In this document: positions 25,933 through 35,664 of the stretch, one piece after another
Numbering within the stretch: the first letter of the stretch is position 1
Layout of the letters: the number at the start of each line of letters is the position of its first letter
Assembly (NCBI GenBank): GCA_903919075.1
Contig: CAIXGR010000087.1
Span: forward strand, 1 to 55,065
DNA length: 55,065 nucleotides
Source of the DNA: an uncultured Bacteroidota bacterium
GTDB taxonomy: Bacteria; Bacteroidota; Bacteroidia; Chitinophagales; LD1
Direction of reading: 5' to 3'
The notes under the pieces: model-generated
What the model was told of the DNA's origin: nothing
Databases searched by the model: none
What the model saw: only the letters and a program-made list of their open reading frames with translations
Program-made: the position numbers and the translations under genes

Positions 25933-27261
25933 TTGAAATTGAAAAATAAATTCACATTATTATCGGCACCAGCAATTATTATTTGCTGGTGTTTGTTTTG
26001 TATACAGGGCTGTAAAGACCCGTTAGTTAACAGCAGCTCTCTTCTTTTAAGAAGCGACAGCCTTAACTTGGCTCAAACCACAATACCGGTAACTGCTATT
26101 ACCCAAATTTCCGCACCTATCGCTTCAGCCGGAACCAGCATTGGGGTACTTGGCAGCATTTCCGATCATAATTTCGGAACTACCTACGGCAGTTTTTATG
26201 CTCAATGCCAATTAACCAGCGCAAGCGTTAATTTTGGCTATAGTCCTACTTTAGATTCGGTAGTATTAACCCTTGCTTATGCAGGGCAATACGGGCCTTG
26301 TACAAAGCCGGTTAACGTAGTAGTTTATGAATTGAACCAAGACCTGCAAGATTCAGTGAACTATTACACGAATAGTTCGTTTCAGGTGAAAACACCAAGC
26401 TTGGGGCAGATCAATAACTTTGTTCCCAACTTTACGGATAGTGTTTATGTTCCAGCACTTGGTATTAGCCTGCCGGCAAGTATGAGTGTAACTTTAAGCA
26501 ACTCTTTCGGCAATAAAATACTTTTGGCAGATGCGAATATCCTATCAAGCAATGCTGCATTTTTGGCTTATGTGAAAGGGCTTTACATTACCACCACATC
26601 TGCTGCCACAGGCAACGGAATAGCATATCTTAACCTTCTTTCCCCCCTTTCAGCAGTTAACCTTTATTATCATTATGCATACTCTGCTGATTCGCCTGCA
26701 AATGTACTAGGTCAATTTAGTTTGCCCCTTACCGGTATTTCAGTAGATCATTACGATAATACTTACATGGGTACCCCGGCTTATGCAGCCATTCATTCTG
26801 CAAACCCCGCTGCAGAGCCTAATTTATTTATTGAAGGTGGCGGCGGTGTTGATGGAAAAATTACTTTTAACCTGGATTCGCTACCTAAAAAAATTGGTAT
26901 TAATAAAGCCGAAATAATTTTAGCCCAATCAACTGCCGATACTCAATATGCCGTGCCCAGTTTGCTTAATCTTTTGCGAATAGATGATGCCGGACAGGGT
27001 CAAACTATTGACGATGCCGTTTTATCAACTTTTGGAGGCGTACTTCAAACAGATGTGGTAGATGGTGTCTCAATTAACCGATATCACTTTAATCTTAGCG
27101 TGTATTTCCAAAGACTGGTGCAAGGGATTTACAAGAATAACGGATTGTATTTAACCGTGCAGAACGCGGCTTATTCGGCAGATAGAGTTACAATCGTTAA
27201 TTCTTCCACAAATAAAAATTATAAGCTATCTTTAAAAGTGACTTACACTAAATTACTATAG
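25933..27261 (+). CDS. DUF4270 family lipoprotein
   Basis: This protein of about 442 residues has a lipoprotein signal: a Lys-rich start, a hydrophobic stretch (LLSAPAIIICWCLFCI) and QGC with the lipidated Cys followed by Lys-Asp. The body matches the layout of DUF4270 proteins of Bacteroidota, a beta-rich outer-membrane or surface lipoprotein of unknown function (e.g. ISDHNFGTTYGSFYAQ, LDSVVLTLAY, then FNLSVYFQRLVQG near the end). No ATG precedes the signal; TTG 25933 is chosen, with TTG 25939 equally possible, and a promoter box just upstream rules out earlier starts. It is four bases from glmS, so the two are co-transcribed. Confidence 0.85.
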   Translation: MKLKNKFTLLSAPAIIICWCLFCIQGCKDPLVNSSSLLLRSDSLNLAQTTIPVTAITQISAPIASAGTSIGVLGSISDHNFGTTYGSFYAQCQLTSASVNFGYSPTLDSVVLTLAYAGQYGPCTKPVNVVVYELNQDLQDSVNYYTNSSFQVKTPSLGQINNFVPNFTDSVYVPALGISLPASMSVTLSNSFGNKILLADANILSSNAAFLAYVKGLYITTTSAATGNGIAYLNLLSPLSAVNLYYHYAYSADSPANVLGQFSLPLTGISVDHYDNTYMGTPAYAAIHSANPAAEPNLFIEGGGGVDGKITFNLDSLPKKIGINKAEIILAQSTADTQYAVPSLLNLLRIDDAGQGQTIDDAVLSTFGGVLQTDVVDGVSINRYHFNLSVYFQRLVQGIYKNNGLYLTVQNAAYSADRVTIVNSSTNKNYKLSLKVTYTKLL

Positions 27262-27265
27262 GCTT

Positions 27266-29101
27266 ATGTGCGGAATAGTTGCTTACATCGGACATCGTGA
27301 GGCTTACCCGATTTTAATTAAAGGATTAAAAAGATTAGAATACCGGGGATATGATAGTGCCGGAATTGCATTGCTTAACGGCAACCTTAATATTTATAAA
27401 TGCAAGGGCAAGGTAGCCGACCTTGAAAATATTGTTGCCGGTAAAAATATAACCGGAAGCTTAGGCATGGGCCACACCCGCTGGGCCACACATGGCGAAC
27501 CCAATGATACCAACTCGCACCCACATATTTCTCAATCGGGCGATATAGCAATTATTCATAATGGAATTATTGAAAATTATGCAACGCTAAAAGAAGAGTT
27601 GAGCCAGCGTGGACACGAATTTACCAGCGATACCGATACAGAAGTGCTGGCACATTTAATTGAAGACATTAAAAACAATACTCATACATCGTTAGAAGAA
27701 GCGGTGCGTTTGGCATTGCATGAAGTAATAGGCGCTTATGCTATTGTTATTATTTCGAAAAACGATCCTACTAAACTTATTGGTGCGCGTAAAGGCTCGC
27801 CATTAGTAGTTGGTATTGGCGATAATGAATACTTTATGGCATCGGACGCCACACCTATTATTGAATACACCCGCAATGTAACTTATCTTAACGACGGCGA
27901 AATTGCGTTTATTAAGGATGGCAAACTGAGTATCAAAACCATTCAGAACGTTGAAAAAACCCCTTACATAGAAAAGCTTGAAATGAATCTCGAAACCATT
28001 GAAAAAGGCGGTTACGAGCATTTTATGCTGAAAGAAATTCATGAACAACCACGTTCTATTTACGATTCCCTACGCGGCCGGTTCGACCCCATTAATTGCA
28101 CCTTTGCAATGCGCAGTTTAAAAGAGTTTGAAACGAAAATCAAAAACTTGAAGCGCATTATTATTGTGGGCTGTGGCACATCATGGCACGCAGGGTTAGT
28201 GGGTGAATATTTATTTGAAGACATAGCACGCATACCGGTTGAAGTAGAGTATGCGTCTGAATTCCGCTACCGCAACCCGGTGATTAATGAAGATGATTTA
28301 GTGATTGCAATTTCGCAATCGGGCGAAACTGCCGATACGCTTGCTGCCATTGAACTGGCAAAAGAAAAAGGCGCAACTATTTTTGGCTTATGTAATGTGG
28401 TAGGTTCTTCAATACCTCGCGCTTCTCATGCAGGCGCATACACACACGCCGGGCCAGAGATTGGCGTGGCATCAACAAAAGCTTTTACAGCACAGGTAGC
28501 AGTGCTTACACTTTGGGCATTCGGCTTTGCACATCTTAGAGGCAAAGCATCGAAACAAGATTTACGAAATGCTTTTGCCGAACTTGAAGCTATACCTGCA
28601 AAAGTTGAAAAAACGTTAGAGCGCGAAGCACAAATTATTGAGATTGCAAAATTATTTAGTGAAACCAATAACGCACTATATCTGGGAAGAGGTTACGGCT
28701 TTCCGGTAGCGCTTGAAGGGGCTTTAAAACTTAAAGAAATTTCATACATACACGCCGAAGGCTATCCTGCGGCAGAAATGAAACACGGCCCCATTGCTTT
28801 AATTGATGAAGCAATGCCGGTAGTAGTTATTGCCACAAAAAGCAGTATTTACGAAAAAGTTATAAGTAACATACAGGAAGTTAAAGCGCGCAAAGGAAAA
28901 ATAATTGCCATTGTAACCGAAGGCGATAACAAGGTGCGTAAAATGGCCGACTATGTGATTGAAATTCCAGAAACGAAAGAATATCTGGAACCATTAGTGG
29001 CTACTATTCCACTACAACTACTCTCCTATTACGTAGCCATTCAACGCGGCTGCAATGTTGACCAACCAAGGAATTTAGCGAAGAGTGTAACGGTGGAGTA
29101 A
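27266..29101 (+). CDS. glmS: Glutamine--fructose-6-phosphate aminotransferase (isomerizing)
   Basis: GlmS makes glucosamine 6-phosphate, the first committed step to peptidoglycan and LPS amino sugars. The 611-residue protein begins Met-CGIVAYIG, so after Met removal Cys1 is the glutaminase nucleophile. The glutaminase domain (about 1-225; RWATHGEPND, HNGIIEN) is followed by two SIS sugar-isomerase domains (CGTSWHAG, SQSGETADT; LGRGYGFPVALEGALKLKE). The chain ends in the conserved QRGCNVDQPRNLAKSVTVE. It follows the DUF4270 gene after four bases. Confidence 0.98.
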   Translation: MCGIVAYIGHREAYPILIKGLKRLEYRGYDSAGIALLNGNLNIYKCKGKVADLENIVAGKNITGSLGMGHTRWATHGEPNDTNSHPHISQSGDIAIIHNGIIENYATLKEELSQRGHEFTSDTDTEVLAHLIEDIKNNTHTSLEEAVRLALHEVIGAYAIVIISKNDPTKLIGARKGSPLVVGIGDNEYFMASDATPIIEYTRNVTYLNDGEIAFIKDGKLSIKTIQNVEKTPYIEKLEMNLETIEKGGYEHFMLKEIHEQPRSIYDSLRGRFDPINCTFAMRSLKEFETKIKNLKRIIIVGCGTSWHAGLVGEYLFEDIARIPVEVEYASEFRYRNPVINEDDLVIAISQSGETADTLAAIELAKEKGATIFGLCNVVGSSIPRASHAGAYTHAGPEIGVASTKAFTAQVAVLTLWAFGFAHLRGKASKQDLRNAFAELEAIPAKVEKTLEREAQIIEIAKLFSETNNALYLGRGYGFPVALEGALKLKEISYIHAEGYPAAEMKHGPIALIDEAMPVVVIATKSSIYEKVISNIQEVKARKGKIIAIVTEGDNKVRKMADYVIEIPETKEYLEPLVATIPLQLLSYYVAIQRGCNVDQPRNLAKSVTVE

Positions 29102-29248
29102 TTTTTTGCTTTCCCCAACCCCTCACAAAGGAATAACCTGAATGTACGTTCAGATTAATATCTAAAATCCGTTAAATTAGTTCAATAAAATTGTAATATT
29201 TTATTGAAAAATCTGTTTACTACATCACACTAATAAACCAATTGTTAT

Positions 29249-31154
29249 ATGATAAAAAAATCATTGTTCATTACCTTAATGGTATTAGTGCGGTTTGTAT
29301 ATGCCGATGGCAACAAAACCGTTGAAAGCAAAATCGAAAAAGTTACTGTATACCTTGACGGGGCACAGGTAACACGAAGCGCGCAAGCCAATATTACTAC
29401 CGGTAAAACAGAAATTAAATTTGGCAATCTGTCGCCTTATATAGATAAGTCGAGCATTTTGGTTTCAACAAAAGGCGGGTTAACCGTAGTAAGCGTGGTA
29501 ACACAGGCTAATAAGTTAACTGAACAAAAAAAAGAAAGAGGAAGTAACACAACTTGAAAAAAGAAGAGAAGAATTTAATAAAAAGCTGGAGGATGAAAAC
29601 AACATCAAAGAAGTTTATGATGAAGGCATAGAAATATTAAAGAAAAATCAATTGGTAAATAGCCAGCATACCGATTTAAAAATTGTGGATCTTAAAGCGG
29701 CTATGGATTTTCACCAGCAACGCTTAAGTACTTTGAAGAGTTCGCTTCTTGTTTCGGAAAGAGTAATTAAAAAATTGAATGATACCATTGCTGTAATTGA
29801 TGCGCAACTTCAAACCCTGAATGCAAAAAAAGACCCATCGACAAGTGATTTAATTGTTACGGTAAATGCCAAGCAAACAACCGAAGCAAGTTTCACTATT
29901 TCGTACTTTGTAAATTATGCCGGCTGGTTCCCTACTTATGATTTTAGGGTTGATGATATTTCGAAACCTATTAGTGTTTCTTATCGCGCTAACGTGCATC
30001 AAAACACCGGCGAGGACTGGAAGGATGTAAAACTTACTTTAAGCAATGCCGAACCCAAAACCAGCGGTGTAATACCTAATTTAAGAACCTGGTATTTGCC
30101 ACAAAATACAGGATACACAAAAACAAATTTTAATTATACCAATGCCTACCCCGGATGGACACCGGACCCAGGTGTAATGGAAGTAAAAGGAAGAGTATAT
30201 GATGATTACAATAAACCACTATTTGGCGCAACCATTATTGTAAAGGGTACCACAATAGGCACCACAAGCGACTATGACGGTAATTACTCCATTAAACTCC
30301 CTCCGGGTTCAAATTACCTTACAGTAAGCTATATAGGCTATACCACACAGGACATACCTGCATTTTCCAACCACATCAATATTAAAATGACACAGTTCTC
30401 TAATAATTTAGATGAGGTAGCTGTTGGAAACGCGAATACTAACGCCATGTATTTTTCTGCCAGAACTGCTGGAGCTGAACAAGCAAAAGAGAAGATAGCA
30501 TACATAGAGCCGATGGTTAATATTGAAACTAATGAAACTTTTAGCCCAACAACATATTCATTCGAAATACAAATGCCGTACTCAATACCTAACGATGGGA
30601 AAACTTATGCGGTAGATATTAAGCAGCAGGATATACCGGCCACCTATGTTTACAAGTGCACACCTAAGTTAGATAAGGAGGCATTCCTAATGGCAAATAT
30701 TATCGATTGGAATGATTACAACTTTTTAGATGGAGAAGCTAATTTATATTTTGAAGGAACATACTTAGGCAAAACACTTTTAAACACAGCAGTTGAAAAT
30801 GACACTATTGAAATATCGCTTGGCCACGATAAAGGTGTTACCGTTACCCGAACCAAGTTGAAAGATATTGGCAAGAAGACTTTTTTGGGTGATAAAAAAA
30901 TTACCTCGCGTGCTTTTGAAATTGCAGTGCGCAATAATAAAAAGCAGCCGATTAATATTTTGGTTTTGGATCAATTTCCTGTTTCAACACAAAAAGAAAT
31001 TGAGGTAGATAAGCAGGAATACAATGAAGCCTCACTTGATAATGCAAGCGGAAAATTGACATGGAATTTGCAAATATCAGCTGCAAATGAAAAGAAGGTG
31101 AGCTTTAAATATGCGGTGAAATATCCGAAGGATTATCATATACTATTGGAGTAA
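29249..31154 (+). pseudogene. MuiA-like protein (DUF4140/DUF4139), frameshifted at A8
   Basis: Two adjacent frames together encode one mucoidy-inhibitor MuiA-type protein. The first (29249-29557) has a signal peptide and the DUF4140-type start (IEKVTVYLDGAQVTRSAQA). The second, open from about 29532 to the TAA at 31154, has a coiled coil and a DUF4139 region (NYAGWFPTYDFRVD, GEDWKDVKLTLSNAEPK). Inserted within that is a CarboxypepD_reg-like domain (VKGRVYDDYNKPLFGATII). The frames join at eight A residues (29526-29533): removing one A restores a single protein of about 635 residues. A true mutation, an assembly error and transcriptional slippage are all possible; a -1 ribosomal shift is excluded because that frame stops at 29545. 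The function of the family is unclear. Confidence 0.85.
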
Positions 31155-31200
31155 CCACCCCTCTATACTTCTCCTAAAAGAGAGACTTAAATACAAAATA

Positions 31201-31240
31201 AATGGCCTGAGAGCGCTAAGCAGTCAGGCCATTATTATTT
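31201..31240 (+). terminator. Terminator between convergent muiA-like and sod genes
   Basis: AATGGCCTGA (31201-31210) pairs exactly with TCAGGCCATT (31224-31233), a 10-bp stem with a 13-base loop, followed by ATTATTTT on the plus strand. It serves the plus-strand gene and may also work weakly in reverse for the dismutase gene, which ends at 31257. Confidence 0.75.
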
Positions 31241-31256
31241 TAAAAAGACAAGTAAA

Positions 31257-31859
31257 TTATTTTTGGCTAAATCTTTTCGCTACTTCGTTCCAATTAATAA
31301 CATTATAAAAAGCAGTTATATAATCAGGACGACGATTTTGATAGTTGAGGTAATACGCGTGTTCCCAAACATCAAGCCCAAGTATAGGTGTGCCTTTTAC
31401 TTCGGCCACATCCATTAAAGGGTTATCCTGGTTAGGAGTTGATGAAATAACCAATTTGCCACCACTAACAACTAACCAAGCCCAGCCCGAACCGAAACGT
31501 GTAGTTGCAGCTTTTGTAAATTCTTCTTTAAATTTATCGAACGAACCGAAAGCGCCGTTAATTGCATCGGCCAACGCACCGGTAGGTGTTCCGCCTGCAT
31601 TAGGTGCCATAATTTGCCAAAACATGCCGTGGTTCCAATGCCCGCCGCCATTGTTGCGAACTGCGGGAGAAATTTTTCCGGCATTGGCTACAATTTCTTC
31701 AAGCGATTTATTTTCCCATTCTGTGCCTTTAATAGCATTGTTTAAATTAGTAACATAAGCGGCATGGTGCTTATCGTGGTGTATTTCCATAGTGCTGGCA
31801 TCAACATGCGGCTCAAGCGCATTAAATGCATAAGGTAATTGCGGTAATTCGAAAGCCAT
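31257..31859 (-). CDS. Superoxide dismutase (Fe/Mn type)
   Basis: This 200-residue dismutase converts superoxide to peroxide and oxygen. Metal ligands are His in [12 protein letters not shown] (two residues region near 27), His in [10 protein letters not shown] (about 75) and the [11 protein letters not shown] Asp and His (about 160-164). The start [15 protein letters not shown] is canonical. The sequence [11 protein letters not shown] leans towards a manganese or cambialistic form, but metal use cannot be fixed from this. No signal peptide is present, so it is cytoplasmic. A TACCTTTG promoter box lies about 48 bases upstream. Confidence 0.96.
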   Translation of the reverse strand: MAFELPQLPYAFNALEPHVDASTMEIHHDKHHAAYVTNLNNAIKGTEWENKSLEEIVANAGKISPAVRNNGGGHWNHGMFWQIMAPNAGGTPTGALADAINGAFGSFDKFKEEFTKAATTRFGSGWAWLVVSGGKLVISSTPNQDNPLMDVAEVKGTPILGLDVWEHAYYLNYQNRRPDYITAFYNVINWNEVAKRFSQK

Positions 31860-31906
31860 AATAATTAATTTTATATAGTTAAGAAATAAGTTTTAGATGG
31901 GTAATA

Positions 31907-31914
31907 CAAAGGTA
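31907..31914 (-). promoter_or_regulatory. Bacteroidota -7 box TACCTTTG before the sod gene
   Basis: On the minus strand TACCTTTG (31914 to 31907) matches TAnnTTTG and lies 48 bases before the ATG at 31859, giving a leader of about 40 bases. It sits between the tadA stop and the sod start, so sod can be transcribed on its own. Confidence 0.55.
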
Positions 31915-31926
31915 AAAAATACATTA

Positions 31927-32370
31927 TCACTTCCCTCTCTTTTGTTTAAAAAACTCGGTCACTAAACTTCCGCATTCGCCTTCCAAAATGCCCGAAATTA
32001 CCTCGGTTTTAGGATGCAGCACTTTGCCTTTGGTTAAACTATAGCCTGCCTTCGGGTCGCTTGCACCGTAAATTAAGCGGGCAATACGCGCCCATTTTAA
32101 GGCGGCAGCACACATCAGACAGGGCTCAAGTGTTACATACAAAGTGCAGTCCTCTAAAAATTTACTGCCCAAATAATTCGAGGCAGCTGTTATAGCAATC
32201 ATTTCAGCATGGGCGGTAACGTCTTTAAGCCGTTCGGTTTGATTATAGCCTTTGCCTATAATGCGGTTGTTGCAAATAACCAATGCACCTACCGGCACCT
32301 CATCTTCCTCAAATGCATAAAAAGCTTCCTTCAAAGCCATCTTCATATAATATTCATGCGAAAAAATCAT
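31927..32370 (-). CDS. tadA: Nucleoside deaminase, TadA type
   Basis: This 147-residue zinc deaminase most likely converts the wobble adenosine of tRNA-Arg to inosine. The zinc and catalytic motifs are HAEMIAI (HAE, about residue 52) and EPCLMCAAALKWARI (PCxxC), and TFFKQKR-like basic residues end the chain (VTEFFKQKRGK). ATG 32370 is preferred to the in-frame ATG 32382 because it overlaps the upstream stop as ATGA, the usual coupled arrangement. A guanine deaminase or similar is the alternative; TadA is favoured by length and the conserved N-terminal MKMALKEA helix. Confidence 0.88.
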   Translation of the reverse strand: MIFSHEYYMKMALKEAFYAFEEDEVPVGALVICNNRIIGKGYNQTERLKDVTAHAEMIAITAASNYLGSKFLEDCTLYVTLEPCLMCAAALKWARIARLIYGASDPKAGYSLTKGKVLHPKTEVISGILEGECGSLVTEFFKQKRGK

Positions 32371-33299
32371 ACCGACACCCATTTGCGTTTAAAAATAAAT
32401 AAATAACCGGCTATTGCTGGCACAACTAAATTAAGCAGCCATACCATTGTTACTGCACTTAATACTGCCAGGTTATCGGCGGTATAATTTTTAAATACAT
32501 ATAACGCACTGCCGTTTCTAAAACTAATATCAAGCAAAGGCATTAGAGGCGAATATGTTTGCACTAAAAGAAAGACGATGCTATGAACAGTTAATTGTAA
32601 AATTTCATTTCCCGCACCAAAAAATAATAACAGCAAAACATATTGCGATGAATAAACAAAAAACCGAAGGAACGAAAGTAGCAACCCTTTTACCTGCACA
32701 TCCATATCCGGTAAGTGAGCATGCCCAATAGTAAGTCCATATTTTTGAAGAAGAGGAATGGATGCGATAAACTTATTCAATAAATCGAATCTGAAATATA
32801 TAAGTAAATAAATGGCCGCCGCCCCAGCGGTGATCTCGGTAAGGAATTGGCTGCCACTCCACAAATACACAAAAGGCACACCGGTAACCAGTGATGTAGC
32901 GGTTTGCGCAAATCCACCAATGCTGCTTATATAAAATGCTTTGGTTTTATTGTCGTCTTCTAAAAATAATACGCGGCCCATAAACTCGCCGCTTCGGCCA
33001 GGTGTTACAAAACCTACACTAATACCCGCCACTACTGATTTAAATAAATTGGTAAATGAAGTTTTAGTGCTAAGCAGAATTTTCCATTTCAGCGTTTCAA
33101 CCATCCAGTTAACCGGCATTAATAAAACTGCAATAATTAAAAAGTAAAACCGGCCTGCCTGCAGGTTTTCAATAAAAAAATGGAATTGCGAATGGAAATC
33201 GTTTTTTATAAATAAGCGGTCTATCACAAACCAACTCATTAATAAAAACAAAACTATGTTGAGTGCAAAAAAAAGTTTCCGGTTGTTTAAAAAATTCAC
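32367..33299 (-). CDS. YbhN/lysylphosphatidylglycerol synthase TM-domain protein
   Basis: This 310-residue membrane protein has about eight hydrophobic helices and the UPF0104/LPG_synthase_TM family motif 'GFVTPGRSGEFMGRV' (about residue 95-110) with a preceding NWMVETLKWKILL. It lacks any soluble synthase domain, so it is the flippase-like or transporter-like part only; a role in moving a lipid across the inner membrane is inferred. It starts with GTG at 33299 (MNFLNNRK), and its stop overlaps tadA by four bases. A gene of this family near panC and glgA-like genes is frequent in Bacteroidota, though here it lies 7 kb away. Confidence 0.87.
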   Translation of the reverse strand: MNFLNNRKLFFALNIVLFLLMSWFVIDRLFIKNDFHSQFHFFIENLQAGRFYFLIIAVLLMPVNWMVETLKWKILLSTKTSFTNLFKSVVAGISVGFVTPGRSGEFMGRVLFLEDDNKTKAFYISSIGGFAQTATSLVTGVPFVYLWSGSQFLTEITAGAAAIYLLIYFRFDLLNKFIASIPLLQKYGLTIGHAHLPDMDVQVKGLLLSFLRFFVYSSQYVLLLLFFGAGNEILQLTVHSIVFLLVQTYSPLMPLLDISFRNGSALYVFKNYTADNLAVLSAVTMVWLLNLVVPAIAGYLFIFKRKWVSV

Positions 33300-33399
33300 G
33301 GATTAAACTTAGTGTTTTTTGCAACGAGGAGAACCCCTTCCGTTCCCTAAGGGTAAACCAGAGCCAAATCCAATGTAGGATATAATTGTGCGGGTGGAA

Positions 33400-33804
33400 T
33401 TAACTTACAGGATTTAATACAATACTGAAAATTTTATACTGGCCCATATCCCGGCCGTAATAAAATTTATCAAGCGCTTCGTACATGTTCTTTGCCCGGA
33501 AGTATGAAGTGTGCAGCTTGTTTTCGCCTATTTTAATCCATTGAATGGTAAGGCTGCTTGCCTGGTGGTAGTGCTCGTCAATATATTCGAGCACTTTTTT
33601 AAGGGCATCAATTTTATTGGTGCCGGTTTCGGTATGAAACAGGAAAGACTGTTCGTGCTTAGGATTAACCGTTACTAAATCTAACCTTACAGTTTCGTTT
33701 TTCTGTTTATAGTTAAAAATCAGATTTTGCGAATCTAAGCCGAGGCGCGCCGCAATATCTTTTTGATAGCGGGCTACTTCAACATTTTGGTCTTGCTGTG
33801 TCAT
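33400..33804 (-). CDS. Hypothetical protein
   Basis: This 134-residue cytoplasmic-looking protein has no signal peptide or membrane segment. It contains alternating beta strands and an amphipathic helix (KIDALKKVLEYIDEHYH), followed by LTIQWIKIG and a 'SYFRAKNMYEALDKFYYGR' stretch. The mix resembles small Bacteroidota-only conserved proteins, but I do not recognise a family. It lies 100 bases upstream of ybhN-like and 116 bases downstream of clpP, all on the minus strand. Function unknown. Confidence 0.75.
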   Translation of the reverse strand: MTQQDQNVEVARYQKDIAARLGLDSQNLIFNYKQKNETVRLDLVTVNPKHEQSFLFHTETGTNKIDALKKVLEYIDEHYHQASSLTIQWIKIGENKLHTSYFRAKNMYEALDKFYYGRDMGQYKIFSIVLNPVS

Positions 33805-33920
33805 AACTTGTAGGAAATTACATGTACTTATCCGGCATGAGTTAAACGGAGTAACAAGTATATTATTACATCAAAAAAATTGTATGTCGCTTACTAATCC
33901 CTTAGGACAGTAGTAATAGT

Positions 33921-34535
33921 TTAACTCAGCTTATCGGCAATTTTATCTACAATGCCGTATTTCAAAGCTTCATCGGCATTCATCCAATGGTCGCGGTCGA
34001 AATCTTTCATAACCTGCTCGTATGTTTTACCGCAGTTTTTAGCAAGAATATCGGCGCTAGATTCTTTTATTTTCTGAATTTCAGCAGCAGTAATTTCAAT
34101 ATCTGTAGCCTGACCATACATACCACCTAAAGATGGTTGGTGAATCATTACCCGGGCGTGAGGCCAAATCAACCTTTTGCCTTTTTTCCCCCCGCTTAAA
34201 AGTATGGAACCCATAGATGCCGCTAAGCCCATACAAATAGTATGAACCGGTGATGAAATCATTTGCATAGTATCATAAATAACCATGCCTGATGTAACCA
34301 CGCCACCGGGGCTATTGATATAAAAGAATATATCCTTACCCGGATCTGCTGCTTCTAAAAACAACAAGCGGTTTACAATACGCTCGGCCGATTCATCATG
34401 CACAGCACCCCACAAAAACAAACGACGCTGTTCTAAAAATTTATTGTCGAAGCGCATCATGCCTCCGGCAAATTTCTCTATCAATTTATCTGGTTCACCT
34501 TCTGGCTTTTCGGGTTCTTGTTGTCTTGTATTCAT
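33921..34535 (-). CDS. clpP: ATP-dependent Clp protease proteolytic subunit ClpP
   Basis: ClpP forms the barrel-shaped peptidase that works with ClpX or ClpA/C ATPases. The 204-residue protein has the catalytic Ser in GLAASMGSILLSGG, the His in VMIHQPSLGG and the Asp in FDRDHWMNADEA, so all three catalytic residues are present. The N-terminus is longer and more charged (NTRQQEPEKPEGEPDKLIEK) than in the mature form; a cleaved propeptide is likely. No clpX follows within the window, so this may be either the only ClpP or a second copy. Confidence 0.95.
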   Translation of the reverse strand: MNTRQQEPEKPEGEPDKLIEKFAGGMMRFDNKFLEQRRLFLWGAVHDESAERIVNRLLFLEAADPGKDIFFYINSPGGVVTSGMVIYDTMQMISSPVHTICMGLAASMGSILLSGGKKGKRLIWPHARVMIHQPSLGGMYGQATDIEITAAEIQKIKESSADILAKNCGKTYEQVMKDFDRDHWMNADEALKYGIVDKIADKLS

Positions 34536-34747
34536 TTTTCTATTTTTTTAATTGACGACTTCAAAAATAGAATATTTTACAAGTTGCAATAGCCTTGGTT
34601 TATAATTGTGCCTTGCAGGCATCTTTTTTATCTTCTACTAGCCTTCTAATCCCAAAAACCGACCATTTTTCTTAAGAAGATACTTTAACAAGATATTCTC
34701 CCGTTTCTGATTGTGGAAAAATCTTTCCGCCTGATAAGATTCTTCTT

Positions 34748-35560
34748 TTGATTTTTGCAGCTGTGAATCTCTTTTCATTATTCGACTCGCTTACCAGCCC
34801 TAAACCAGCCCATAAAGAAGAAAATCCTAAACAAGAGGAATTCGACATACAGGTGAATGGTGAGAATGTTCGTGTAAAAATTCGATTTGAACAACGCTTT
34901 AATAACCGCGCCACCGTTAATAAAAACGGTATTCTTATACGCATATCGGCCAGGCAGCAAAAGGATGAACAACGCAAACAGATAGATACTTTATTAAAAT
35001 GGGCCAAAGAAAAACTGGGCGATAAACCTGAGTTGCTGGATAGCCTGAAACAACGTTATTACGTTAATGGCGAAATACTTAGGCTTGGCACGCAAGAGTT
35101 TATTATTTCCATTTACTATAACGATATAGCAAAATCATCGGCTAAAATATTCAGAAACAATATTGTGCTTTCAATGGCCAAGGGGCTTACTAAAGAGGCG
35201 GAAGCCAATGCTGCATCGTATTTAATTTCTAAATGCCTGTGCAAATTTTATTTGCCTATAGTAACAGAGCGTTTGCATGAACTTAATGCCCGGTTTTTCA
35301 AAAAAAACCTGCATTCGGTAAAAATGAAATATGCCAGTAGTTTTTGGGGGCATTGTTCGCACAATGGGCACATTGTCATATCTGTGCGCCTAATGTTTGC
35401 GCCACCCAGAACGATAGATTACGTGCTTATTCACGAATTGGCACATTTGGTTCATCATGATCATTCCGTGCGTTTTTGGAAGTTGGTAGAGCAGGTAATG
35501 CCCGATTACCGTATCCATGAGAAGCATTTACAGGAAAACCACCTTAAATATTACTTGTAA
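34748..35560 (+). CDS. YgjP-like (DUF45/M48-type) metallopeptidase domain protein
   Basis: This protein of up to 270 residues carries the zinc motif HELAHLVHHDHSVRFWKLVE near residue 228, the HELxHLxxxxHxxxFW signature of the YgjP/SprT-like DUF45 family. It is preceded by FWGHCSHNGHIVISVRLMFAP, also typical. The N-terminal 45 residues are extra compared with YgjP. The frame opens at TTG 34748; GTG 34763 is an alternative start and neither has a ribosome site. The exact activity is unproven for the family. It lies divergent from clpP. Confidence 0.85.
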   Translation: MIFAAVNLFSLFDSLTSPKPAHKEENPKQEEFDIQVNGENVRVKIRFEQRFNNRATVNKNGILIRISARQQKDEQRKQIDTLLKWAKEKLGDKPELLDSLKQRYYVNGEILRLGTQEFIISIYYNDIAKSSAKIFRNNIVLSMAKGLTKEAEANAASYLISKCLCKFYLPIVTERLHELNARFFKKNLHSVKMKYASSFWGHCSHNGHIVISVRLMFAPPRTIDYVLIHELAHLVHHDHSVRFWKLVEQVMPDYRIHEKHLQENHLKYYL

Positions 35561-35664
35561 ACCGAGATAAAGCCGCTATTTAACGAATTGTGGTTACATT
35601 GTTCCTGTGAGATTTGGAATTTGGACCGCTGGAATTTACTTTCGCCCCTCCATTAAACAGTAAC

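Noticed and set aside
29526-29545. Programmed -1 ribosomal frameshift at A8 in the muiA-like gene
   Set aside because: The -1 frame meets a TAA at 29545; only a +1 change (or loss of one A) restores the protein.
34672-35007. Minus-strand open frame over the start of the YgjP-like gene
   Set aside because: It is antisense to a gene with a clear zinc motif, and its sequence has no coding pattern.
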